Below, one piece after another: positions 35,085 through 43,492 of a stretch of DNA of 64,000 bases (position 1 is its first letter; each line of letters begins with the position of its first letter). The DNA lies in contig JAFDYT010000005.1 of the NCBI GenBank assembly GCA_018266055.1, positions 434,001 to 498,000 of the forward strand, given 5' to 3'. Under the pieces are notes generated by a model that was not told the DNA's origin, made no database searches, and saw nothing but the letters and a program-made list of their open reading frames with translations. This stretch comes from Bacteroidota bacterium (GTDB lineage: Bacteria; Bacteroidota; Bacteroidia; Cytophagales; Cyclobacteriaceae). The position numbers were made by a program, and so were the translations under genes.

Positions 35085-35804
35085 ATGAGTATGCCTAACC
35101 GCCACGCACTTTTCCTCAACTTCGACATCAAGGCTCAACCTGACGACACTACGTGTGGACCAACCTGCCTTCAGGCGTTGTATCAATATTACAATGATGA
35201 CATTGGTCTGAAAGATGTAATTCAGGAAGTAAAGAGTTTGAAGAGTGGCGGTACGCTGGCGGTAATGTTGGGCAACCACGCGCTGAAGCGCGGCTACAAG
35301 GCGCACATCTACACGTACAACCTGACGATTTTCGATCCAACCTGGTTTTCGCTGCCTTCGCACAAGATGGCTCACAACCTGCGTAAACAGATGCGGTATA
35401 AATTCAAAAGTCAGCGCCTCAAAGAAGCGTCGAAGGCGTACATCAAATTTTTGGAAGCTGGAGGTAAAATACTACAGACCGAACTCGATGAGACGCTGAT
35501 CAAAAAATACCTGAAGCAATCCGTGCCCATCCTTACGGGGCTAAGCGCTACCTATCTATACGGTACACAGCGCGAGATTCCCTCCAATAATAAATTCGAC
35601 AGTATAAAAGGTGAGCCCGTGGGACACTTTGTAATCGTCAATGGTTTCGATGAGCTAACCAACAAGGTTTATCTGGCTGATCCGATGAACCCCAATCCGC
35701 TCAAGAGCCAGTATTATAATGTAACTTTCGACAGGCTCATCAACAGCATTATGCTCGGCATCGTCACGTACGACGCTAACTTGTTGATCATTGAACCCAA
35801 ATGA
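35085..35804 (+). CDS. C39-like papain-fold peptidase
   Basis: A 239-residue cytoplasmic protein with the C39-peptidase layout: catalytic Cys24 in DDTTCGPTCLQALYQYY, His181 in PVGHFVIVNGF, and Asp in VYLADPMNPN about residue 198. There is no ABC-transporter fusion and no signal peptide, unlike bacteriocin exporters. In amidoligase operons such peptidases are thought to remove or trim the peptide or amide groups added by the ligases (inference from gene context). It lies six bases after the RMD1 gene and 93 bp before the ATP-grasp gene; that gap is AT-rich and has no obvious terminator. Confidence 0.88.
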   Translation: MSMPNRHALFLNFDIKAQPDDTTCGPTCLQALYQYYNDDIGLKDVIQEVKSLKSGGTLAVMLGNHALKRGYKAHIYTYNLTIFDPTWFSLPSHKMAHNLRKQMRYKFKSQRLKEASKAYIKFLEAGGKILQTELDETLIKKYLKQSVPILTGLSATYLYGTQREIPSNNKFDSIKGEPVGHFVIVNGFDELTNKVYLADPMNPNPLKSQYYNVTFDRLINSIMLGIVTYDANLLIIEPK

Positions 35805-35897
35805 ATTTAATGTTCAATAATTCAATGTGCCGATGATCAATGAATCGATAATCCCGAATTGATAATTTACGAAATGACAATTGACTAATTAATTCTC
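35805..35897. repeat. Short AT-rich repetitive spacer inside the operon
   Basis: The 93-bp gap consists of shuffled short words such as TTCAATAATTCAATG, GATCAATGAATCGATAAT and GACAATTGACTAATTAATT. The region at 51880-51930 has the same character. It looks like simple intergenic repeat drift rather than a regulatory element. Confidence 0.4.
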
Positions 35898-37346
35898 ATG
35901 CCAAAATTTATCATCGTAGAAAAACCAGAGACGTGGAATTTCAGGGTGCAGGATGTGGGGGTGATCTCAGCCGATGAATACATTTCAGGAGAAGCCTACC
36001 AGGCGATGAAAAACCTGAAGGTGCTCAACCTTTGCAAGTCGTACCAATATCAGAGCGAAGGTTATTACGTGTCGCTGCTTGCTGAGGCGCGAGGTCACAA
36101 AGTGTTGCCCGAAGTCTCTACGATACAAGACTTTCGTTTTCCTTCGATACTCCGGGAAGACTCACTCGACTTCGATGAGTTGATTCAAAATACATTCAAG
36201 CACGAACCGTATGATCGTGTCGAGTTTAACGTGTACTTCGGCATCACACAATCGGAGACACTCAACCGGCTGGCGCAACAATTGTTCCAGATGGTGCAGG
36301 CACCTTCACTTCGCGCGGTGTTTTCCAAAAAAACAAAATGGGTATTACAAAGTATACGGCCGATTAACTTGAATGAGGTTCCGCCCTTAGACAAACCTTT
36401 GCTAGTAGCTTCGCTCGAAAAATACCTGTTGCGTCGTCGTGATTTTCGTCCCGACAAGAAGAAATACGACCTCGCCATACTTACTGATCCGGAAGATAAA
36501 AATCCGCCCAGCGATGATCGTGCGTTGAAACGATTTTATAAAGCGGCTATCGAAGCAGGCTTCAACACGGAGTTCATCACCAAAAACGATATTGACAAAC
36601 TGATTCAATACGACGCGCTCTTCATTCGCGAAACGACAAACGTGAACCACCATACTTTTCGGTTTGCCAAAAAAGCACAGAGCCTTGGTCTTGCCGTCAT
36701 CGACGATCCGGACTCGATTTTGAAATGCACCAACAAAGTGTACTTGCATGAATTGCTCAACGCACACAAGGTGCTTACACCCAAGTCGATTGTGATCTCG
36801 GAAGAAAACTGCGACAGCATTTCTTCGAAGATGGCTTTTCCTTTTATTCTCAAACAACCCGATGGTGCGTTCTCCAAAGGAGTTTTTAAAATTAACTCGA
36901 ATGAAGAGTTTATTAAAGTGCGCGAAACGATGTTTGAGAAATCGGATTTGCTCGTGGCACAGGAGTTTCTTCCTACTCCCTTCGACTGGAGAGTGGGCGT
37001 CATCAACAGTCAGGTGATTTATGTGTGCAAATATTTCATGGCTACCAAGCATTGGCAGATCGTGAACTGGAGTGCGAACAAAGAAGGCTCCCGCGAAGGC
37101 GAAGTAGAATGTATTCCCGTCGATCAGGCGCCTTCGGGTTTGTTGAAGACAGCGCTAAAGGCAACTGCGCTCATCGGCGAAGGTTTGTACGGCGTAGATA
37201 TGAAAGAAGTGGACGGGAAATATTATGTGATTGAAATCAACGACAATCCCAACATCGATGCGGGCATTGAAGATAAAATACTGAAGGATAAATTGTATTC
37301 CATTATTATGGATGTATTTTTAGATAAGATAAAAGCAGAAAAATGA
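35898..37346 (+). CDS. RimK-like ATP-grasp ligase with RLAN domain
   Basis: A 482-residue cytoplasmic ligase. The N-terminal ~190 residues fit the RLAN domain (RimK-like ATP-grasp N-terminal: MKNLKVLNLCKSYQYQSEGY, YYVSLLAEARGHKVLP). An ATP-grasp core fills about 200-475, with Lys319 in FILKQPDGAFSKGVFK and the Mg-binding pair Glu446/Asn448 in YVIEINDNPNIDAG. ATP-grasp enzymes of this group join a carboxylate, often of glutamate, to an amine through an acyl-phosphate. Its stop overlaps the start of the GCS2 gene by 4 bp (ATGA), so the two are translated together and probably act in sequence on one product. Confidence 0.9.
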   Translation: MPKFIIVEKPETWNFRVQDVGVISADEYISGEAYQAMKNLKVLNLCKSYQYQSEGYYVSLLAEARGHKVLPEVSTIQDFRFPSILREDSLDFDELIQNTFKHEPYDRVEFNVYFGITQSETLNRLAQQLFQMVQAPSLRAVFSKKTKWVLQSIRPINLNEVPPLDKPLLVASLEKYLLRRRDFRPDKKKYDLAILTDPEDKNPPSDDRALKRFYKAAIEAGFNTEFITKNDIDKLIQYDALFIRETTNVNHHTFRFAKKAQSLGLAVIDDPDSILKCTNKVYLHELLNAHKVLTPKSIVISEENCDSISSKMAFPFILKQPDGAFSKGVFKINSNEEFIKVRETMFEKSDLLVAQEFLPTPFDWRVGVINSQVIYVCKYFMATKHWQIVNWSANKEGSREGEVECIPVDQAPSGLLKTALKATALIGEGLYGVDMKEVDGKYYVIEINDNPNIDAGIEDKILKDKLYSIIMDVFLDKIKAEK

Positions 37347-38581
37347 GTCAACTCTCTCGCCTGCATTTGTTTCAGGCTTTTGGTATTGAATTGGAGTACA
37401 TGATTGTGGACAAGGATTCATTGGAGGTAAAGCCGATTACCGATGAATTGCTGAAACATGAATTAGGAGAATACGGCAGCGACTTTGAAAATGGCATCGT
37501 TACGTGGAGCAATGAATTAGTGCTTCATGTGATTGAGCTAAAGTCTACGAATCCTGAATTCAATTTTAATGCGTTAGAAAACGCATTCGCGGACAACGTA
37601 AGGAAAATTAATTCTATTCTTGGTCAGTGGAATGCTGTGCTGATGCCCACCGCGGCGCATCCGTTGATGAATCCTGAAACGGAAACGAAACTTTGGCCGC
37701 ACGACAACAACGAGGTGTATGAAATTTATGATCGCATCTTCAACAGCAAAGGCCACGGTTGGAGCAATCTTCAGAGCACACACCTGAACCTTCCTTTTTA
37801 CGACGACGAAGAGTTTGCCAAACTTCATGCGGCCATACGCATTGTGTTGCCGTTGCTTCCGGCTCTTTGTGCCAGCTCACCGATACTGGAAGGAAAAGCC
37901 AGTGGACTTCTTGACACACGGCTTGAATATTACAAGACTAACCAGGCAAAAATTCCCTCCATTACCGGTAAGGTTATTCCCGAAGCGGTGTTTTCAAAAC
38001 GGAATTACCACAATGCGATCTACGATAAAATAAAGGCGGACATCGCGCTTTATGATACGGAGAATGTATTAAATCCAATTTGGGTGAATTCGCGTGGCGC
38101 CATTCCACGGTTCGATCGCGGCTCGATTGAAATCAGGATCATGGACATTCAGGAATGTCCCGCTGCTGACCTTGCCATTATTTCGGTGGTGATAGAGTTG
38201 ATCAAAGGCTTGGTAAGCGAACGGTTTCTTTTGCTTGATCATCAGATGAAAATTAAAACCGAGTCACTCGTTTCTATTTTTGATCACTGTCTTACCGCAG
38301 GTCAGAAATATGTAATTGACGATAAAGAGTATCTCAAGATTTTCGATCTGACGGAGCCACTCTCGATTGGCGAACTCTGGAAAGAAATTATGACCCGACT
38401 GATTCGTGTTTCTCCGGCATTGGAAAGCTATAAGCCGGAGATTGACATCATTCTATCACAAGGCACTTTGTCCGAGCGAATTCTTACCGCTCTCGGCGGT
38501 GACTCGTCCGCAGACAATATTAAGAATGTGTATCGGCGGTTGAGTGGCTGCCTGGCGCAGAACAAAATGTTTATCCCCTAA
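37343..38581 (+). CDS. GCS2-type carboxylate-amine ligase
   Basis: A 412-residue member of the glutamate-cysteine ligase type 2 family. The N-terminus has the FGIELEYMIVDKDSL motif with metal-binding glutamates. Later blocks are ELVLHVIELKST, WSNLQSTHLNLPF, RLEYYKTNQAKIPSITGKV and FDRGSIEIRIMD. Family members form an amide between the gamma-carboxyl of glutamate or a similar acid and an amine, using ATP. Next to an RLAN/ATP-grasp ligase it could make a gamma-glutamyl dipeptide that the neighbour extends, either a glutathione-like thiol or a peptide tag. The specificity cannot be read from sequence alone. Confidence 0.9.
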   Translation: MSQLSRLHLFQAFGIELEYMIVDKDSLEVKPITDELLKHELGEYGSDFENGIVTWSNELVLHVIELKSTNPEFNFNALENAFADNVRKINSILGQWNAVLMPTAAHPLMNPETETKLWPHDNNEVYEIYDRIFNSKGHGWSNLQSTHLNLPFYDDEEFAKLHAAIRIVLPLLPALCASSPILEGKASGLLDTRLEYYKTNQAKIPSITGKVIPEAVFSKRNYHNAIYDKIKADIALYDTENVLNPIWVNSRGAIPRFDRGSIEIRIMDIQECPAADLAIISVVIELIKGLVSERFLLLDHQMKIKTESLVSIFDHCLTAGQKYVIDDKEYLKIFDLTEPLSIGELWKEIMTRLIRVSPALESYKPEIDIILSQGTLSERILTALGGDSSADNIKNVYRRLSGCLAQNKMFIP

Positions 38582-38584
38582 CGC

Positions 38585-39484
38585 ATGGGTCGCCTTCGTG
38601 CCTGGTTTCGTAACGTCTTCGGCTTCACGCGAAGTCAAACCAACGGCATGCTCGTGTTGATTCCTTTGATGATCATAATTATTTTTTCAGAGCCTTTGTA
38701 CCGAAGTTGGTATGTGCGACAACCACAAGATTATTCACGCGAAGGAAAAGAACTGGACAGCGTCATCGCGTTAATGAAGTGGAGCAAGCCTGACAGCGTT
38801 GCATCGGCTGAGGCATTGCACTTCGCAAAAACTTCATTTAATCCCAACACTGCCACTCAGGAACAATTGCTGTCACTTGGCTTTCCCCGACCACTTGCTA
38901 CTCGCCTGCTGAATTACCGCAATAAAGGAGGGAAGTTTTTAGTGAAAAGTGATTTGCTAAAAATTTATGGAATGGATTCCTCGTTTTATTCCTCTCTTAA
39001 AAAGTACATTGATCTTCCGGTGCAGATAGCTAAACCTGTTGTGGTGCAACATCATGAGGAAAAGCCCAGACCTGCTGTTGTCAAATTTGATTTGAACTCA
39101 ACAGATACGTCACAGCTTATCAAAATCTATGGGATCGGCGTAAAGCTATCGGCACGCATCGTGGCTTATCGCGAAAAGCTGGGCGGCTTTGTTTCGTTTC
39201 AGCAGCTTTCTGAAGTGTATGCCCTTGATACAGCCGCGATTCGCGAATTGAAATCAAAGTCTTTTATCCGTGAAGATTTTCAGCCGGCGCAACTGAATTT
39301 GAACAAAGCATCTGAAAAGGAATTGGCTGCGCACCCTTACATTAAATACAAATTGGCGAAAACATTGGCCGCTTATCGCCTGCAACATGGCCCTTTTCAA
39401 CGCATTGAACAACTTAAAGAAATCGTAACGATCGACGAGGCAAAGTTTAAAAAAATAAAGCCTTATCTTTCTGTAAATCCCTGA
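38585..39484 (+). CDS. Membrane-anchored helix-hairpin-helix (ComEA-like) protein
   Basis: A 299-residue protein with an N-terminal membrane segment (about residues 20-37: GMLVLIPLMIIIIFS). Three ComEA-type helix-hairpin-helix units follow: about 96-140 (ATQEQLLSLGFPRPLATRLL), 168-215 (QLIKIYGIGVKLSARIVAYR) and 240-290 (LAAHPYIKYKLAKTLAAYRL). HhH units bind double-stranded DNA backbones without sequence choice; ComEA-like proteins receive incoming DNA, but many Bacteroidota carry such proteins with no proven role. It starts 3 bp after the GCS2 gene and ends 1 bp before the helicase gene. Confidence 0.88.
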   Translation: MGRLRAWFRNVFGFTRSQTNGMLVLIPLMIIIIFSEPLYRSWYVRQPQDYSREGKELDSVIALMKWSKPDSVASAEALHFAKTSFNPNTATQEQLLSLGFPRPLATRLLNYRNKGGKFLVKSDLLKIYGMDSSFYSSLKKYIDLPVQIAKPVVVQHHEEKPRPAVVKFDLNSTDTSQLIKIYGIGVKLSARIVAYREKLGGFVSFQQLSEVYALDTAAIRELKSKSFIREDFQPAQLNLNKASEKELAAHPYIKYKLAKTLAAYRLQHGPFQRIEQLKEIVTIDEAKFKKIKPYLSVNP

Positions 39485-39485
39485 T

Positions 39486-42400
39486 GTGGAACCGGCCGAC
39501 AGAACCAAAAAACTTCTCTCCACATTTTTAAGAAGACTTACCAACCTGGGCGCGCACAACCGCTCGCTGGTGTTGCTGAAGACTTCCGAACAATTTGTGG
39601 ACCTGCATTCACTGAGTCAACTCAATGGAGAGAAATCTTTTTCCATTCTGGAAGCCATGATCGCGGAGAAGAAAAAAATACTCTGCCCGGTGGCCGACGC
39701 GCGGATGGAATCGGCGAATGAAGCAAGCCTTAAAATAAAAAAACTGCACCGCCTCGATCAGTTCGTGTTTGATGAGCGTGGCTCCCGCGACCTGCACATC
39801 GGGTGGCCCTTTGTGCGTGGTAAGTTTTCTGACGGCACCATCGTGCGGTGCCCTTTGGTTTTTCTTCCGGTGGAGCTTGTGATCGAAAACAACAAATGGG
39901 TAATCCAATTCAGACCTGAAGGAGAGATCACTTTCAATAAATCTTTTTTGCTCGCCTACTCTTTTTATAATAAAGTGTTCGCCGATGAAGCGTTGCTGAA
40001 TCAAAACTTCGAGGAGGTTGATCGGGAGAGTACAGGCTTTCGCACAGAGCTCTATAAGGCACTGCAAAAGAGTTCGGTAGAACTCAACTTTAATCCTGAC
40101 AACTATCGCGACGAATTGACGGCGTTTGTTCATTTTACCAAAAAGGAGTTTGAAGAAATACACAAGGCAGGGGAGCTAAAACTATTTCCCGAAGCTGTGC
40201 TTGGTATTTTTCCTCAGGCTGGTTCTTCCTTAGTTCCGGATTATGTACAGCTTATCGAAGAAGGTTCGTTTCAGGATTTAGAAGAAGTGTTCGCGCGTAA
40301 CCAACCGGATAGTTCGGAGGGCATTAAAAACAATTTCATTGCGCAGGTGAAAGAAGAGAAGATGTACTCCATCTTCCCTTCCGACATCTGGCAGGAGAAT
40401 GCGTTGAAAGCATCTAAGCTTGGTCACTCACTGGTGGTGCAAGGTCCTCCGGGCACGGGCAAGTCGCAGTTGATTGCCAACCTGATCAGCGACGGTATCG
40501 CCAACGGCAAGCGGGTACTGCTCGTGTGTCAGAAACGTGCTGCACTGGATGTGGTGTATGCGCGGCTGAAGGAAGCTGGCCTGGATAAATTTGTGGCACT
40601 GGTACACGATTACAAAAACGACAGGAAAGAAATTTTTGAAAAGATCGCCAGTCAAATCCAGCGCACCGACGAATACAAATCGAAAAACATCAGCCTCGAT
40701 GCGATTCAGCTCGACCGAAAGTTTTTGCAGGTGAGCAAACAAATCGATCAGCTCACGGAAGAATTGGAGCAGTTCAGAACTTCCTTGTTCGATGAATCGG
40801 ATTGTGGCAAATGTATCAAGGAGCTTTACCTGATGTCCAGTCCGGCAGCGCCTTCTATTTCGCTGAAACAAGAGTATCAGTACTTCAATTTTACTGCATT
40901 GGATTCCTTTTTAGGAAAGATGAAGCAGTTTGCGTCGTACGCTAATACCTTCGAACACGAACGCTATTTGCTGAAACATAGAAAGTCGTTTGCTGCGTTT
41001 ACAATCGGCGACTTGCCGGTGATAAAACAAATGCTTGCTGAAGTCTTCGCACAGTATCAGCAAATAAAAAAGCAGCTTACTGATCATCTCAATGCTGCAC
41101 CGGATTGGGAGCAGTTGATCACGCTGAGCGAGAAACTGGAAGAATTGAAAGGGCTCGCGCACCGCACCGCGGGTAAGGAGCAATTCACATTCTTTAAGAA
41201 GATGATGGCCGAAAAGAACGCCGAGACAAGTGCGCTCTGGCTTTCTAATGTGGAACGCATGATGATGGATGACTTCGCCGGCGAAGGCCTTGAAGCTTCG
41301 GTGCCTTCAGAATTGCTGGGGCATTTTCAGAAAGCATTGCATCGCAGCATGAAGGCCAGGAAAGGTTTGTGGAGCTGGATTCGCTGGCAATTGTTTTCGA
41401 AAGATAAAATCATGATCACGCGTGCGCTGGTGGCGAATCAATTGCTAAGCGATAAGTCAGGGTTTGAAATCCTGGAGCGTAAATTGGACCGACGCCTGAA
41501 CTTTGAACACAACCTTTCTAAATTAAAAAGTAAGAAATGGCTACTTCAGATTCCTGAGAGAATTTTAAAAAATGATTTTGAGGATTGGTTTGCTGTACAA
41601 CAGGAAGCGCTGAAAGCCAAAGCCAATTTCAATGCCGTGCGTGGGTTGAAGAACTTGCTTAACCCCGCCAGTATTAATGCCGCTGAATTTAAAACCAGAG
41701 TAGGAGTGTTGGTTCAGGTACTGGAAGGGGTGAAGGAGAAAATGCAGGTCTGGACGAACTATCTCTCACTGCCGCAGATCACCAAACTTTCCGACGATCA
41801 CGTTTTCGTCAATGAATCGATAGAGACGTTGACTAATGATTTTGACGCCTTGTGCGAATTTGACAGGCTCAAAAACAGTATGACCGAAACGGAGCTTTCC
41901 ATCATTGATCGGCTAAAGGATATCACCGGCTCTTATAAGATAGAGGAGTTGCAGAAAGTTTTTCTCAATAGTCTGGCATTGTCATGGATTGATCACATTG
42001 AGACAAAGCATCCCGAATTGCGCATCGTAACGTCGGGAAGGATTCAGCGGTTCGAAGACGAGTTGCAAGAACAAATCGCAATTAAGCACGGGCTAAGTGC
42101 AGAAATACTTTTGCTGCGCGCCCGCGAGCGCGTTACTGAAGATCTTGAATTTAACCGACTGAATAATCGTGTGTCCTATCGGGACCTCCTGCATCAGACT
42201 ACCAAAAAGAAAAAGATCTGGCCTTTGCGAAAACTGATCGCCGAATTTGAAAATGAAATCTTCAAACTCCTTCCGTGCTGGATGGCGTCGCCCGAATCGG
42301 TAAGCGCAATCTTTGCGATGAAGGAAATGGTGGACGTAGTAATATTTGACGAAGCTTCGCAGTGTTTTGCCGAGCGGGGAATTCCTGCCTTGTATCGCGG

Positions 42401-43484
42401 CAAGCAAGCGGTAATCGCGGGCGACAGCAAGCAGTTGCGGCCTGGCGATTTTTACCTGGCACGCTACCAGGAAGAAGACATCGATGAACCCGATGCGGAA
42501 GTGGACTCGCTGCTGGAACTTGCTGAACGATACTTGCTCACGCTGCACCTCAACGGACACTACCGCAGTCAGTCGCTTGAGCTAATTGATTTTTCAAATA
42601 AGTATTTCTACGGCGGACGACTGCAGTTGCTTCCGGACTTTCACCGGTTGAACCAACGACATACTTCGATTGAATATCGAAAGGTGGAAGGCGTGTGGGC
42701 GAACAATAGCAACAGCATTGAAGCCGGCGAGGTGGCGGCGCTTGTGCTACAACTTCACGACGAATATCCTGACAAGGAAATTGGTGTGGTAACGTTCAAC
42801 GCGCCACAGCAATCGCTGGTTCAGGATCTGGTAGAAGAGCAATTCGCGAAAGCGCAAAGAGTGTTGCCTGAGCGGCTATTTGTGAAGAACATTGAAAACG
42901 TGCAAGGCGATGAGCGCGACATTATTGTTTTCTCTGTGGGCTATGCGCCTGATGCAAAAGGAAAAGTAAGCGCGCAGTTTGGAAGCCTTAACGCCAGCGG
43001 TGGCGAAAACCGATTGAATGTGGCGGTGAGCCGCGCGCGAGAAAAGATCATTGTAGTGAGCAGCGTTTGGCCGGAACAACTTGACGTGAGCAACACCAAA
43101 AATGATGGCCCGAAATTATTGAAGGCGTACTTGCAGTTTGCTCACGAAGTTTCGTCGGGTAAGTTTGTGCCTTATCTCCGGGAGGAGAAACAGAAACCTT
43201 TTTCAATGCAGCTGAAAAACGTGATGCCGCCATCGGTCAACAAAGTGCAGTGGACTTCCGATGCGTTTCCTTTTTATGACCTGACCGTGAAAGAGGAACA
43301 CGTTTATAAAGGGGCGCTCTTCACCGACGACAATTTTTATTTTGAATCGCTTTCTGCGAAAGGGCCGCACGCGTTGCTACCGCAGTTGCTCAGCAAGAAG
43401 AACTGGCCCTACAGACGCTTGTACAGTCGCAATTTCTGGAACGACAACAAACGGATACTGAAAGAGATTGAAAACTTGTTGTAG
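39486..43484 (+). CDS. DUF4011-like superfamily 1 helicase
   Basis: A 1332-residue protein with a GTG start directly behind the preceding TGA; the next in-frame ATG is over 50 codons on and would cut conserved sequence. The N-terminus (FLRRLTNLGAHNRSLVLLK) resembles the DUF4011 region of large AAA_11/AAA_12 helicases. Walker A is GPPGTGKS (Lys326). A long coiled insert spans about 400-900. Walker B is IFDEASQCF (Asp955-Glu956), followed by GDSKQLRPGDF, LNGHYRSQ, NVQGDERDIIVFSVGY and LNVAVSRAREK. The last ~90 residues look like a decayed MTES_1575-type nuclease domain (WPYRRLYSRNFWND). Possible roles are DNA repair or defence. Confidence 0.9.
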   Translation: MEPADRTKKLLSTFLRRLTNLGAHNRSLVLLKTSEQFVDLHSLSQLNGEKSFSILEAMIAEKKKILCPVADARMESANEASLKIKKLHRLDQFVFDERGSRDLHIGWPFVRGKFSDGTIVRCPLVFLPVELVIENNKWVIQFRPEGEITFNKSFLLAYSFYNKVFADEALLNQNFEEVDRESTGFRTELYKALQKSSVELNFNPDNYRDELTAFVHFTKKEFEEIHKAGELKLFPEAVLGIFPQAGSSLVPDYVQLIEEGSFQDLEEVFARNQPDSSEGIKNNFIAQVKEEKMYSIFPSDIWQENALKASKLGHSLVVQGPPGTGKSQLIANLISDGIANGKRVLLVCQKRAALDVVYARLKEAGLDKFVALVHDYKNDRKEIFEKIASQIQRTDEYKSKNISLDAIQLDRKFLQVSKQIDQLTEELEQFRTSLFDESDCGKCIKELYLMSSPAAPSISLKQEYQYFNFTALDSFLGKMKQFASYANTFEHERYLLKHRKSFAAFTIGDLPVIKQMLAEVFAQYQQIKKQLTDHLNAAPDWEQLITLSEKLEELKGLAHRTAGKEQFTFFKKMMAEKNAETSALWLSNVERMMMDDFAGEGLEASVPSELLGHFQKALHRSMKARKGLWSWIRWQLFSKDKIMITRALVANQLLSDKSGFEILERKLDRRLNFEHNLSKLKSKKWLLQIPERILKNDFEDWFAVQQEALKAKANFNAVRGLKNLLNPASINAAEFKTRVGVLVQVLEGVKEKMQVWTNYLSLPQITKLSDDHVFVNESIETLTNDFDALCEFDRLKNSMTETELSIIDRLKDITGSYKIEELQKVFLNSLALSWIDHIETKHPELRIVTSGRIQRFEDELQEQIAIKHGLSAEILLLRARERVTEDLEFNRLNNRVSYRDLLHQTTKKKKIWPLRKLIAEFENEIFKLLPCWMASPESVSAIFAMKEMVDVVIFDEASQCFAERGIPALYRGKQAVIAGDSKQLRPGDFYLARYQEEDIDEPDAEVDSLLELAERYLLTLHLNGHYRSQSLELIDFSNKYFYGGRLQLLPDFHRLNQRHTSIEYRKVEGVWANNSNSIEAGEVAALVLQLHDEYPDKEIGVVTFNAPQQSLVQDLVEEQFAKAQRVLPERLFVKNIENVQGDERDIIVFSVGYAPDAKGKVSAQFGSLNASGGENRLNVAVSRAREKIIVVSSVWPEQLDVSNTKNDGPKLLKAYLQFAHEVSSGKFVPYLREEKQKPFSMQLKNVMPPSVNKVQWTSDAFPFYDLTVKEEHVYKGALFTDDNFYFESLSAKGPHALLPQLLSKKNWPYRRLYSRNFWNDNKRILKEIENLL

Positions 43485-43492
43485 TGGTTCTA

